Source of the DNA: Pseudomonas fluorescens | GTDB taxonomy: Bacteria; Pseudomonadota; Gammaproteobacteria; Pseudomonadales; Pseudomonadaceae | Assembly (NCBI RefSeq): GCF_002022275.1 | Contig: NZ_MSDF01000052.1 | Span: 186,001 to 250,000, forward strand | Reading direction: 5' to 3' | DNA length: 64,000 nt | Shown here: positions 26,519 through 35,798 of the stretch, piece after piece | Layout: every line of letters begins with the position of its first letter | Numbering within the stretch: the first letter of the stretch is position 1 | Notes under the pieces: model-generated | Databases searched by the model: none | Seen by the model: the letters and a program-made list of their open reading frames with translations, nothing else | What the model was told of the DNA's origin: nothing | Translations under genes and position numbers: made by a program

Positions 26519-29008
26519 ATGACCTCACGCACCACCAGCACTCCCCTGCACATCGCTATCCCCTCAACCTTGATCCCCGCCCTCCTCCTGTTCATCTCCG
26601 GCGGTGCGGCCCTGGTTTACCAGGTGCTGTGGATCAAGCAACTGTCGCTGGTGGTCGGCGTGGAGGTGTATGCGATCACCACCGGTTTCAGCGCGTTTTT
26701 TGCCGGGTTGGCGCTGGGCGGTGTGCTGTTTGGGCGCATGGCGGACCGGTTTGCGCGGCCGCTGTTGTTGTATGCAGGTCTGGAATTACTGGTTGCCATG
26801 TTTGGGGTGGGCGCGACGCTGGCCCTGGGTACGGCGGCTGAACCGTTTGCCTGGCTGGAACAGCGCATCGGCTTGCTCGCCTGGTTGCTGCCGTTTGTTT
26901 TAGTGGGTTTGCCGGCCTTGCTGATGGGCGGAACGCTGCCGGTGCTGGTTCGCGCGTTGAATACTCACGCCAAGGGCTTGAGCCAGGCCAGTGGGCGTTT
27001 GTACGCGGCCAACACCGCCGGGGCGATTGCCGGAACCTTGCTCACGGCCTTTGTGCTGATTGCGCAGTTCGGTGTGCGCGGCAGTGCGCTGGTCGCCGCC
27101 GCCTTGAATCTGGTCGCCGCCGTGGGCGCCTTGTTGTACGTTCGTCATCAGTTGCCGGTGGCCATCGAACAGGCGCGCAAGGCACCGCCCAAACGGCTGG
27201 CATTAGTGCTGTATGCCATCGCCGGGGGCGTGGCGCTGGGTTACGAGGTAGTGTGGTCGCAATCCATCGTGCAGTTCATGAGCACTCGCACCTATGCGTT
27301 TGCAGTGGTATTGGCCACTTACTTGACGGGCTTGTTTATTGGCAGCCAGCTGATGTCGCACCGGGTTGAACGCATTCGCGATCCCTGGGGCGTGTTCGGC
27401 TTGCTGATTGCAGGCGCCGGGTTGGTGGCGTTGCTGGAAATCGCCTTTCTGGGCCGCTGGATGATCGTGCTGCAAACCCACGCCGAAGCGCTGGTGCTGA
27501 GCATGGGCGGCAGCGAATTACCGGGGATGAGCGCACGCTTTGCCGTGGCGGCGCTGTGCATCGTGTTTGTGCCGACGTTGTCTCTGGGGGCGGCATTCCC
27601 GCTGGCGTTGCGCTTGAGTGTCGGCAATAGCCATGTCGGTCGGGATGTCGGTGCAGTGGTGGCGTTCAACACCTTGGGCGGGATTGTCGGGGTGATGCTG
27701 TGTGGGTTTGTGTTGATCCCCTGGCTGGGGTTGGTGCGCACACTGGGGTTGTTGGCCGTGATTGCCGGTGGGGTGGGCTATGTGGCGGTGCGCCGTGGTC
27801 ATGGCGTGAAAAAAGGCCGACGTCAGGCGGTGGTCGCGCTGGGCTTGGTGTCCTTGGCGGCGGCGCTGCTGACGCCAACGGATCGCCTCGTCAACTTGTT
27901 GCCGGGTGCGCGCAATGCCAGCTTGGCGTTTTATCAGGAAGGTCGCGGAGCCACTGTCGCGGTGGTCACCCAAGGCCAGGGCGCACGCGCCTTTCAGCGT
28001 TTGTATATTCAGGGCGTGTCGAACACCGGTGATGCGATGCCGTCGCTGCGCTATATGCGGATCCAGGCGTTGTTGCCCTTGCTGATTCATAACGCTGAGC
28101 CCAAGTCGGCCTTGGTGATTGGCTTCGGCACCGGCATTACGGCGGGTGCCTTGCTACGCTACCCGGGCCTGGAACATCGGGTAGTCGCCGAACTGTTGCC
28201 GGCTGTGGTGCAAGCCGCGCCTTTGTTCAAAGGCAATTTCAACGCGGCCAGCGATCCGGGTATCGACCTGCGCCTGCGCGATGGCCGCCAGGAGTTGCTG
28301 CGCAACCCGGATACCTATGACCTGATTACCCTGGAGCCGCCGCCGCCCTCCGCTGCCGGCGTGGTCAACCTGTATTCCCAGGACTTCTACCAGCTGGCCG
28401 CCACGCGCCTGGAAAAAAAAGGTGTGCTCGCCCAATGGTTGCCATTGCCGACACAAAACATCGACGACTCCCGCGCGCTGGTGCGCAGTTTTCTCAACGT
28501 GTTTCCGTATGCCTCACTGTGGACCAGCGAGTTTCACGAAATGCTGCTGGTCGGTTCATTGGAGCCGATGACGCTGGACGCCGAGCGCATTCGCCAACGC
28601 TTCGAGCAGCCGACGGTGCGCACTGCCCTGGCCGAGGTGGGTATCGATTCGGCAGCCACACTGCTCGCCACCTGGGTCACTGATCGTGAAGGCCTTGAGC
28701 GTTTTGCCGCCGACGCGCTGCCGGTCACCGACGACAGGCCGCGCATTGAATACGCGCCGTGGGTGCGCAGCAAGGAAATCACTCGGGTGTTGCCCGCCCT
28801 GCTGGACCTGCGCACACCTGCACCGCTGGTCAATGCGGATGCGTCATTTACACGTACCCAGGCGGCCGAGCAGCAACGTCTGATGCAGTTCTACCGCGCC
28901 AGCCTGCATGCCTACGACGGTGACCGCGAGGCGTGGGGGCGGGATATGCGCGAGGTCGTGCGTGAAGATGCCGCCAACCCGTATTACCGCTGGTTCGGCG
29001 GCCAGTGA
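26519..29008 (+). CDS. Membrane-fused spermidine-synthase-like protein
   Basis: An 829-residue protein. The N-terminal part (about 15-470) is a multi-span membrane domain (GGAALVYQVLWIKQL, then repeated Gly/Leu helices) of the type annotated as fused MFS/spermidine synthase. A SpeE-like Rossmann domain follows (about 530-720) with ALVIGFGTGITAGALL and YDLITLEPPPPSAAGV. The acidic catalytic residues normally found after that strand in aminopropyltransferases are not evident (E then PPPP), so true spermidine synthesis is doubtful. The tail (about 780-829) is short and helical. It stands alone between a REP element and a terminator, downstream of the sulfatase; the role is unknown. The ATG has only a weak ribosome-binding site. 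Confidence 0.82.
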   Translation: MTSRTTSTPLHIAIPSTLIPALLLFISGGAALVYQVLWIKQLSLVVGVEVYAITTGFSAFFAGLALGGVLFGRMADRFARPLLLYAGLELLVAMFGVGATLALGTAAEPFAWLEQRIGLLAWLLPFVLVGLPALLMGGTLPVLVRALNTHAKGLSQASGRLYAANTAGAIAGTLLTAFVLIAQFGVRGSALVAAALNLVAAVGALLYVRHQLPVAIEQARKAPPKRLALVLYAIAGGVALGYEVVWSQSIVQFMSTRTYAFAVVLATYLTGLFIGSQLMSHRVERIRDPWGVFGLLIAGAGLVALLEIAFLGRWMIVLQTHAEALVLSMGGSELPGMSARFAVAALCIVFVPTLSLGAAFPLALRLSVGNSHVGRDVGAVVAFNTLGGIVGVMLCGFVLIPWLGLVRTLGLLAVIAGGVGYVAVRRGHGVKKGRRQAVVALGLVSLAAALLTPTDRLVNLLPGARNASLAFYQEGRGATVAVVTQGQGARAFQRLYIQGVSNTGDAMPSLRYMRIQALLPLLIHNAEPKSALVIGFGTGITAGALLRYPGLEHRVVAELLPAVVQAAPLFKGNFNAASDPGIDLRLRDGRQELLRNPDTYDLITLEPPPPSAAGVVNLYSQDFYQLAATRLEKKGVLAQWLPLPTQNIDDSRALVRSFLNVFPYASLWTSEFHEMLLVGSLEPMTLDAERIRQRFEQPTVRTALAEVGIDSAATLLATWVTDREGLERFAADALPVTDDRPRIEYAPWVRSKEITRVLPALLDLRTPAPLVNADASFTRTQAAEQQRLMQFYRASLHAYDGDREAWGRDMREVVREDAANPYYRWFGGQ

Positions 29009-29015
29009 ATAGCGA

Positions 29016-29035
29016 CGAGGGTGCAGGCACCCTCG
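29016..29035. terminator. Bidirectional hairpin between convergent genes
   Basis: CGAGGGTGC-AG-GCACCCTCG, a perfect 9-bp stem, between the spermidine-synthase-like gene and the convergent lipoprotein gene. No long T-run on either side. Confidence 0.6.
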
Positions 29036-29047
29036 CCGCTTCGGACC

Positions 29048-29719
29048 TTATTTGCCTTTGAGCTTGATGTACGACTGGTGCAAGTCAGACGCCCAGCCAT
29101 CGATCACGCCTTTGACGTCATCCGCCTTCATCACCTGCGAATCATTGGACAGTGGCTTGCCGGTACCTTTGCGCACCACCTGAGCAAGCACCTTGCCGCT
29201 GGCGCCATCGAGGAACTGCGCCTCGGTGCCCAGGGTCGTTTCCTGATCACGAATGCCCGTGCCAGTACTCACGGCGGCGGCCACCAGTGCGACAGGAATG
29301 TATTCATAGGGTTTGAGACTTTCGGTCTTGCTGCTGACCGCAGTAATGGCCGCACGCACCACGATCACACCGGGGCCAGGGGCATTGGCCAACGGCAACG
29401 ACTTGACCAGTTCGCGCTTGAGCGCCTGGTTGTAGTAGGTGTTGATACCGTTGAGGGTGCTGTCCGGGATTTTCGCAGTGGCTTGCGGCTTGGGGTAGAA
29501 CTGTGTCGGTTCGATGAATACCGCGCTGTACGCGCCCAGGTTCAGGTTGGGATCAACCCAGCGCATCACCTCGGCGCCCGACGGGGACTTGGCTTCCTTG
29601 AGCTGGCTGTAGTCCGAGAGGAAACCGGAGTATTCGTCCGGTGAGGTGACCTTGCTGGCACAGCCTGCCATTGCGATTGAGGCAACGCACAACGTGCTGA
29701 TCATTAGCCTTGATTTCAT
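29048..29719 (-). CDS. DUF3313 lipoprotein
   Basis: A 223-residue protein with a lipobox (SIAMAGCASK, Cys about 19), so it should be lipid-anchored in the envelope. The mature part follows DUF3313: YSQLKEAKSPSGAEVMRWVDP, YSAVFIEPTQFYPKPQ, and an Ala/Val-rich segment VALVAAAVSTGTG. The function of the family is unknown. Two adjacent ATGs exist; the second (29719) is better spaced from GGGAG. The plus-strand cytochrome gene is divergent, 173 bases away. Confidence 0.85.
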   Translation of the reverse strand: MKSRLMISTLCVASIAMAGCASKVTSPDEYSGFLSDYSQLKEAKSPSGAEVMRWVDPNLNLGAYSAVFIEPTQFYPKPQATAKIPDSTLNGINTYYNQALKRELVKSLPLANAPGPGVIVVRAAITAVSSKTESLKPYEYIPVALVAAAVSTGTGIRDQETTLGTEAQFLDGASGKVLAQVVRKGTGKPLSNDSQVMKADDVKGVIDGWASDLHQSYIKLKGK

Positions 29720-29892
29720 CATTGAACTCCCTGGCGGTCATCGTCGAAACACTGAGCTGTAGGTATAGCCAACTCTGGGGAATTAGCCTTTATTTCATGC
29801 CAGCTGTTTGACAGACGCGGGGCCAGCGTCAAAGCTGCACACAGCCAAAGCACGCCGTAGAGCGTCCACGCATCAAGACAACGGAAGTCGCA

Positions 29893-32091
29893 ATGCCAGA
29901 GCCTGAGCGCCATACAGCAGCACCGCGTCGTTACCTCTATCCCGTACTCATCACACTGTTGCTTTTAGCCATGGCCGGGCTAGGGATATTCCTGCAATTC
30001 TCCACGCCTCAAGTGCGTGTACAGGCACCCGTGGTAGCGGCCAAACCCGCGCTTGCCGCGCCGGCGGCGATGGTTGACGAGCAACAGTGCCAGGGTTGCC
30101 ACCAAGCTCAGGTCAAGGACTGGCAAGGCTCCCACCACCAACTGGCGATGCAGGCCGCCACGCCCCAGACGGTGCCCGCCAACTTCAATGACGCGACATT
30201 TACCGGCGAAGGCGAGACCACGCGGTTCTTTCGTCGGGCCGATGAGTTCTGGGTCAATACGCCCGGCATCGATGGCAAGACCGCCGATTTCAGGGTGGCG
30301 TACACCTTCGGCATCGCCCCGCTGCAGCAATATCTGATCGAGGTGGGTGATGGCCGCCTGCAAGCGCTGGGCGTGGCCTGGGATACCGAGAAAAGTCGCT
30401 GGTTTCACCTTTACCCGGGCCAGGGCGTGAACTTCAAGAACCCGCTGCACTGGAGCAAACCGAGCCAGAACGCCAACTTCATGTGCGTCGAGTGTCACAC
30501 CACCGGCTATAAACGCAATTTCGACCCGGTGAAAAACAGCTTCGACAGCCAATGGAACAGCCTCGGTGTCGGTTGCCAGGCGTGCCATGGCCCGGCGTCA
30601 AACCATGTGCAATGGGCGGCGAAAAAAGGCGACCTGCTGCACGCCGGTTTCGCCGTGGACTTGAAGGACAAAAACGCCACCGTCGAACTGGAAACCTGCG
30701 CCCGCTGCCACGCCCGTCGCGCGCCGCTGAGCGATGGCTTTACCGTGGGCAAGCGCCTGATGGACGACTACCTGCCCAGTGTCCTGACCCGCGAGCTGTA
30801 CACCCTGGACGGCAAGATCAAGGATGAAGTGTTCGAGCATGGCTCGTTTGCCCAAAGCAAAATGGCCGAAAAAGGTGTGCGCTGCAGCAACTGCCACAAC
30901 CCCCACAGCACTGAACTCAAGGCGCCGGGCAATGCCGTGTGCCTGCAATGCCACAACACGGCGGGCAAGACGCCGGTCGCCACGGTCGATGGGCGCGGGC
31001 TGCAGGCTAAAAACTACGACTCCCCCGAGCATACCGGGCTTGCGGTCGGCCAACCGGGTTCTTTCTGCGTCGATTGCCACATGCCCGGCAAGTTCTACAT
31101 GGGCAATGATTTTCGCCATGACCACAGTTTCAGCATTCCGCCCGCCGCGCAGGCCGTGCTCCAACAGGCGCCGAGTTACGGCGACAGCCTGGCGTTGATT
31201 CGCGGGGGTCAGCCGGGCGCCGCTCAGGCCCTGTATGACCAGTTGGCGCGCGGTAACCTGCCGGCCATCCAGCGGGCGACGTTATCTGTTGAGTTACCCA
31301 ACTATCCGAGCGAACAGGCGCTGAAACTGGCGACCAAAGACCTTGGCAACCCCACGCCTCAAGTACGCGAAAGCGCAGTGCGTGCCGTCAGTGCCTTGTT
31401 GCCGCCTGCGGAACGGGTTGAACTGTATGCGCCATTGCTCAGGGACCCGGTACGTGCCGTGCGCATTCTGGCGGCACGGGACTTGCTGAGTGTGCAGGGC
31501 CTCGGTCCGGCCTGGGACAACGCCATCGCCGAGTATGAACAGGTGCAGTTGAGCCTGCTGGAACGCGCCGAAGCCAATCTCAACCTGGCAATGCTCTACC
31601 AAGCCAGTGGTCGTGGCGATAAGGTCGAGGCGCAATTGCGTACCGCCCTGCTCCGCGACCCCGACTTTTTTCCCGCGCTGGTGACGCTCGCGCAGTGGCT
31701 GGAAGCCAATGGCCGCGCGGACGAAGCACGCAACCTGATCTCCGAGCAACTGGCCCGCCAGCCCGACGCAGCCTTGTTGCAACACACTCAGGGCTTGATG
31801 TTGATTCGGGTGGGCGATGTAGCAGGTGCCATGCCGCATTTACGCAACGCCGCAGGGCTGGACCCCGCCAACGGCCAGTTCGCCTTTGTACTGGCGGTGG
31901 CCCTGCACGACAGCGGCAAGGTCGATGACGCCTGCCGCCAACTGGAGGCGCTGCTGCAACGCCAGCCGTATAACCGCAACGCGCGGCTGACGTTGATCCA
32001 GTACTACCTGGCAAACGGCCATGAGCCCAAGGCGCAGGCCGTGATGCAGAGTTGGAAGAAGCTCAACCCGGGTGACCCGGCGTTGAAATAG
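29893..32091 (+). CDS. Multihaem cytochrome c with HEAT/TPR-like C-terminus
   Basis: A 732-residue protein with an N-terminal membrane helix or signal anchor (about 15-36). Seven CXXCH haem sites are visible: CQGCH, CVECH, CQACH, CARCH, CSNCH, CLQCH and CVDCH, in a cytochrome c554-like arrangement (about 60-400). The C-terminal half has HEAT-like repeats (TPQVRESAVRAVSALLPP) and TPRs (about 550-725: LERAEANLNLAMLYQASG, LLQHTQGLMLIRVGDVAGA). Such proteins are periplasmic electron carriers or c-type reductases; the TPRs suggest a docking partner. No quinol dehydrogenase or terminal reductase is adjacent. The ATG follows CGGAAG. Confidence 0.9.
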   Translation: MPEPERHTAAPRRYLYPVLITLLLLAMAGLGIFLQFSTPQVRVQAPVVAAKPALAAPAAMVDEQQCQGCHQAQVKDWQGSHHQLAMQAATPQTVPANFNDATFTGEGETTRFFRRADEFWVNTPGIDGKTADFRVAYTFGIAPLQQYLIEVGDGRLQALGVAWDTEKSRWFHLYPGQGVNFKNPLHWSKPSQNANFMCVECHTTGYKRNFDPVKNSFDSQWNSLGVGCQACHGPASNHVQWAAKKGDLLHAGFAVDLKDKNATVELETCARCHARRAPLSDGFTVGKRLMDDYLPSVLTRELYTLDGKIKDEVFEHGSFAQSKMAEKGVRCSNCHNPHSTELKAPGNAVCLQCHNTAGKTPVATVDGRGLQAKNYDSPEHTGLAVGQPGSFCVDCHMPGKFYMGNDFRHDHSFSIPPAAQAVLQQAPSYGDSLALIRGGQPGAAQALYDQLARGNLPAIQRATLSVELPNYPSEQALKLATKDLGNPTPQVRESAVRAVSALLPPAERVELYAPLLRDPVRAVRILAARDLLSVQGLGPAWDNAIAEYEQVQLSLLERAEANLNLAMLYQASGRGDKVEAQLRTALLRDPDFFPALVTLAQWLEANGRADEARNLISEQLARQPDAALLQHTQGLMLIRVGDVAGAMPHLRNAAGLDPANGQFAFVLAVALHDSGKVDDACRQLEALLQRQPYNRNARLTLIQYYLANGHEPKAQAVMQSWKKLNPGDPALK

Positions 32092-32096
32092 AAGGC

Positions 32097-32591
32097 TTAG
32101 GCGCGCTCGCGAGGGATCAGGCTTTGCAGCTGCGAGGCCAGAAAGTTGGCGTCGAAGGCGAAGGTGTCCGGGTCTTTCAGGCCATTGGTCTTTTTCCACA
32201 GCCAGTCGTTTTTATCCGCCGGCAGTACCAGCGAAACGCTACCGTGACGGGCGGCGGTCAGCCCGATCACCGACACGGAAATAGAGCCGCCCACGCCCAT
32301 GACGTCCGGCACAAACTCCACGCTTTTGCCGGTGATCTGCACGTTGAGTTTTTCGGTCTTGAAGGTCGATGCTTCCAGTGGAACGCTGGCGCCGCTGGCG
32401 ACGTAGGCTTCGCGATGAACCTCAAGCAAACCCACGCTCTTGACCGGCTCCAGCCACTGCTCGATCTGCCCGAACAGTTCGCCGAGCTTTTGCGCCCAAC
32501 GCGCTGATTGCAAATCAAATTGCTGTTTTTTATGCGCTTCGCTATCGGCGTAATGACGAAGCATCTCGCCCAGTTGCTGTACGTCGTCCAT
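32097..32591 (-). CDS. Uncharacterised cytoplasmic protein
   Basis: A 164-residue protein without a recognised domain. The ATG at 32591 is chosen because GGAGG lies 9 bases upstream and the N-terminal extension of the open frame is Arg-rich and untypical. The N-terminal third is helical and charged (MDDVQQLGEMLRHYADSEAH); the rest alternates strands (EKLNVQITGKSVEFVPDV, SISVSVIGLTAARHG) and ends near LASQLQSLIPRERA. No signal peptide or membrane helix. It converges on the cytochrome gene with 5 bases between stops. Confidence 0.75.
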   Translation of the reverse strand: MDDVQQLGEMLRHYADSEAHKKQQFDLQSARWAQKLGELFGQIEQWLEPVKSVGLLEVHREAYVASGASVPLEASTFKTEKLNVQITGKSVEFVPDVMGVGGSISVSVIGLTAARHGSVSLVLPADKNDWLWKKTNGLKDPDTFAFDANFLASQLQSLIPRERA

Positions 32592-32765
32592 TGCGGATTT
32601 CCTCCGGTGAGCCAAGTTGCGAGGCCTGATCATGGCAGATGCGACGGTTCGCCGTGGGATTAACGCCGATCCGCCAACTGCACCGGTCATTTGGCGGGCA
32701 ACTGCGTATGACTAATCGGCGATCGATGGGTAAGGTGAGGCAACATTTCCTGTCCGGAGCATCGC

Positions 32766-33458
32766 ATGCGCACCATCGGCCTTATCGGCGGCATGAGCTG
32801 GGAGTCCAGCGCCGAGTATTACCGCATCATCAATCAAACCGTGCGCGATCAGCTTGGCCCGCTGCGCTCGGCGCAACTGTTGATGTACAGCGTCGACTTC
32901 GGCCCGGTGGAACAGGCCCAGCATGAAGGGCGTTGGGACGACACCGCACTGATCCTCGAAGACGCCGCACGCCGTTTACAAGCCGGGGGCGCCGAGTGCG
33001 TGGTGCTGTGTACCAACACCATGCATTTGGTGGCACCGCGTATTGAGGCGGCGGTGTCGATTCCGTTTCTGCATATAGCCGACGCAGCCGGGGCGGCGGC
33101 CGTGGACGCCGGTACGCTCACGGTAGGTTTGCTCGGCACTGCGTTCACCATGGAGCAGGACTTTCTCAAGTCGCGCCTGACAGCGCAGGGTTTGACCGTG
33201 CTGGTGCCCGACGCTGATGAGCGCCAAGCCGTACACCGGATCATCTATGAGGAATTGTGTGTGGGGGTGATCAGCGATGCGTCACGCCAGGTCTATCAGA
33301 GTGTGATCGAAACCCTGGCGGCGCGCGGCGCCCAGGCGATCATTCTGGGTTGTACGGAGATCAGCTTGCTGATCAAGCCCGAACACAGTGACCTGCCACT
33401 GCTGGACACCACCGAGCTGCATGCGCGGGCTGCGGTGGCGTTTGCTTTGGCGGATTAA
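32766..33458 (+). CDS. Aspartate/glutamate racemase family protein
   Basis: A 230-residue enzyme of the Asp/Glu/hydantoin racemase family: IGLIGGMSWESSAEYY at the N-terminus, catalytic Cys in VVLCTNTMHLV and second catalytic Cys in AIILGCTEISLL, which invert the alpha carbon of aspartate (or a related amino acid) without cofactor. GGAG precedes the ATG. Its TAA overlaps the stop of the convergent acetyltransferase by 4 bases. Substrate is inferred from similarity to aspartate racemases (YgeA/RacD type). Confidence 0.9.
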   Translation: MRTIGLIGGMSWESSAEYYRIINQTVRDQLGPLRSAQLLMYSVDFGPVEQAQHEGRWDDTALILEDAARRLQAGGAECVVLCTNTMHLVAPRIEAAVSIPFLHIADAAGAAAVDAGTLTVGLLGTAFTMEQDFLKSRLTAQGLTVLVPDADERQAVHRIIYEELCVGVISDASRQVYQSVIETLAARGAQAIILGCTEISLLIKPEHSDLPLLDTTELHARAAVAFALAD

Positions 33459-33967
33459 GCCGATTGGCGCAGGCGCGCCATGCTCACGGTGTCTACGTAC
33501 TTGCCGTCACGCACCGCGTAATCTCGCAGCCGGCCTTCAACCTCGAAACCGAATTTGCGGTAGAGGTTCTGCGCCGCTTCGTTGTCGGCGTACACCGTGA
33601 GTTCGACGCGGTGCAGGTTCATCCAGTTGTCGGCCACGTCCAGCGCGGCCAACAGCAGTCTTGAGCCCACACCCTTGCCCTGCCAGGCGGGTGAAACGCC
33701 CATGCCGAACGAGCCAACATGGCTCTGGCGCACGCGCAGATACTGTTCCAGGCCCAACTGACCGATCACCTCGCCGCCGTGCAGCGCCACGAGCTGTAGC
33801 CGCCGTTCGTTGTCCATCACCAGGCGTTTGCGCCACATCTCCACTGACTGGAAAGGCATTTGCAGCACCTGACGGCACACCGCCGGCTCGTTATAGAGCG
33901 CGGCGACGCCTTCAAGATGGGCCTCGGTGAAGCGCTGGATCACGATATGGGGTTCGGGTGCGTGCAT
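33455..33967 (-). CDS. GNAT N-acetyltransferase (AaaT/YhhY-like)
   Basis: A 170-residue GNAT protein. The acetyl-CoA loop is in SPAWQGKGVGSRLLLAAL. The pattern VCRQVLQMPFQSVEMWRKRL near the N-terminus and GKYVDTVSMARL at the end resemble E. coli YhhY (AaaT), which acetylates some amino acids and analogues, so a similar substrate is plausible here. AAGGA lies upstream of the ATG. It is convergent with the racemase gene; no operon partner. Confidence 0.85.
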   Translation of the reverse strand: MHAPEPHIVIQRFTEAHLEGVAALYNEPAVCRQVLQMPFQSVEMWRKRLVMDNERRLQLVALHGGEVIGQLGLEQYLRVRQSHVGSFGMGVSPAWQGKGVGSRLLLAALDVADNWMNLHRVELTVYADNEAAQNLYRKFGFEVEGRLRDYAVRDGKYVDTVSMARLRQSA

Positions 33968-34193
33968 GGTGTTTCATCCTTTGCAAAACATGTGGCCGAG
34001 CAGTTTAGGGGGAAAGTCGCCGTTATTGCGACCCCCTTACCCCCACCTTGGTACTGCTGGCCGCGCTGGCGTGCGATGCATCCCTTAGCGTTTTCAGGTG
34101 TTGCTGTACGCCACAGCAATGCCTTCCTACAGCCTGAACAAACTGCCACTGCAATACTGGACGTCTTCCAATTGCAACTAGAGCTGTAAAAAG

Positions 34194-35798
34194 ATGATGA
34201 AGCAACGGGTAATAGCAGGCTGCTTGTGCCTTGCCCTTTTTTTTGCAGTCGGTGCTTGTGCGACGAAACCGCATCCTCGACTGGGGGTTAAATGGCGGCC
34301 TGACTGCGAGGGGCGCTCCCTACCGAAGTTAGCGCTCGAATTTTCCGCCAGAATACAGTGCGGCATCGTCACTGTGCCGCTGGATCACTTTGATCCTGCG
34401 CGAGGCACCCTCGACCTCGATATAACGCGTATCGCGGCCTTGCAGCCGAAAAAGCGCGAGGGAACGATTTTTACCAACGATGGAGAGCCGGGCACCGATG
34501 CCAGTTACGCCGCAGTCTCTCTGGCCTGGGTTTGGACACCTGATGCTGATGAGTCAAGAACTGAAGGCTACCGGCATCTCGCCAATACCTATGACGTGAT
34601 CGGTTTAACTCCGCGAGGTGCGGGCATTACGGCCAGCTCCCAATTGGTGTGCGAATCCGAAGAGGTGATTATCGCTCAAAATGACATCACCGAAGACCGT
34701 AGCCCTGCCAACATCAAGGCGATACAACACAACGTCGGCGTGTTGGCCCGAGGCTGCGCCAGCCAGCCACTGGCGCCTTACATCAACACCGAGCAAACCG
34801 CACGAGACATGGAGTTCGTGCGCATTCAGCTCAAGGAAGAAAAACTCAACTATCTTGGCTATTCCTACGGCGCGTGGCTGGGCGCCTGGTATGCGGGGCT
34901 GTTTCCAGAGCACGTCGGCCGCATGGTGCTGGACTCAGGCATAAACTGGACCTCGACGTTCCAGAACGCTTCATTGGCTCAAGCTCCGGAGAAGACGCGA
35001 ATCTTCGCTCGGTTTGTCGAGGACGAAACTGCCGCCAACCCACAAGATCACCAACTGGGCAGCGATCCAGAGGCGATACGGGAAATGTTCCTGAGCCTGC
35101 TGCCTGAGGTCAGAGTGGCCCTGCGTTCAAATACTTACTATTTCAGCAATGCCTACTACATGATGGCTGCAAAAACTCTCAGTGACTGGCTGCGCGAGTC
35201 CCCGAACCTGAGCGACGCCGAGTTGCAGGCAAAAGCGACGGCCTCTCGGTTCAGCCCGCACGCTGACACTGAGCAAGCAGCACAAGATGCATTCACCTAC
35301 CTGCTTTATGTCGTGCACAACCCTGCTCACTGGAATGACATCGCCCCCGGCCCTTTGAAACTGACGGCGCAACAGTCTGTGCGCAGTACGCTAATGTGCA
35401 ATGACTCGGTGTCGTCAGGCGAAGCATTCTGGATCGAAAAGGAAAACCAATACGCCATCCAGTACCCGATAGGTGGCAGTTTTTTCCCGGTCCGACACTG
35501 CGCGGGATGGCCCGGTAAACAATTGACCGGTGTACCGCGACGCAACCTGGCGCAGGTGGACAGTATCCTGATGATTCAACCCGAGTACGACGATCAAGCG
35601 CCCGCAGCCGATGCCATCGTCGCGTTCCAAAGCCTGCCCAATACCTATTTGGTACTGCTCAAAGAGGCTTATCGACATGAGGTTTCTTTTTCTGATGGAA
35701 ATAATAAATGCGTGAACGACAAGGTGGTTAATTACCTTGCGTACGGGCTTAAGCCCGAACGCATTTCGACCTGTACCGTCTCGAGCGACAGTCAGTAA
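34194..35798 (+). CDS. TAP-like alpha/beta-hydrolase lipoprotein
   Basis: A 534-residue protein with a lipobox-like signal (FFAVGACATK, Cys about 22). It has an alpha/beta-hydrolase fold of the tripeptidyl-aminopeptidase-like class: VTVPLDHFDP near the N-terminus, GLTPRGAGIT oxyanion region, nucleophile elbow LGYSYGAWLGAW, then a TAP-like C-terminal domain with the likely acid Asp in QPEYDDQAP and His in AYRHEVSF. Several Cys may form disulfides, fitting an exported enzyme. Base composition is somewhat more AT-rich than flanking genes. It converges on the glycerate kinase gene with a 7-base overlap. It probably releases short N-terminal peptides or hydrolyses esters. Confidence 0.85.
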   Translation: MMKQRVIAGCLCLALFFAVGACATKPHPRLGVKWRPDCEGRSLPKLALEFSARIQCGIVTVPLDHFDPARGTLDLDITRIAALQPKKREGTIFTNDGEPGTDASYAAVSLAWVWTPDADESRTEGYRHLANTYDVIGLTPRGAGITASSQLVCESEEVIIAQNDITEDRSPANIKAIQHNVGVLARGCASQPLAPYINTEQTARDMEFVRIQLKEEKLNYLGYSYGAWLGAWYAGLFPEHVGRMVLDSGINWTSTFQNASLAQAPEKTRIFARFVEDETAANPQDHQLGSDPEAIREMFLSLLPEVRVALRSNTYYFSNAYYMMAAKTLSDWLRESPNLSDAELQAKATASRFSPHADTEQAAQDAFTYLLYVVHNPAHWNDIAPGPLKLTAQQSVRSTLMCNDSVSSGEAFWIEKENQYAIQYPIGGSFFPVRHCAGWPGKQLTGVPRRNLAQVDSILMIQPEYDDQAPAADAIVAFQSLPNTYLVLLKEAYRHEVSFSDGNNKCVNDKVVNYLAYGLKPERISTCTVSSDSQ

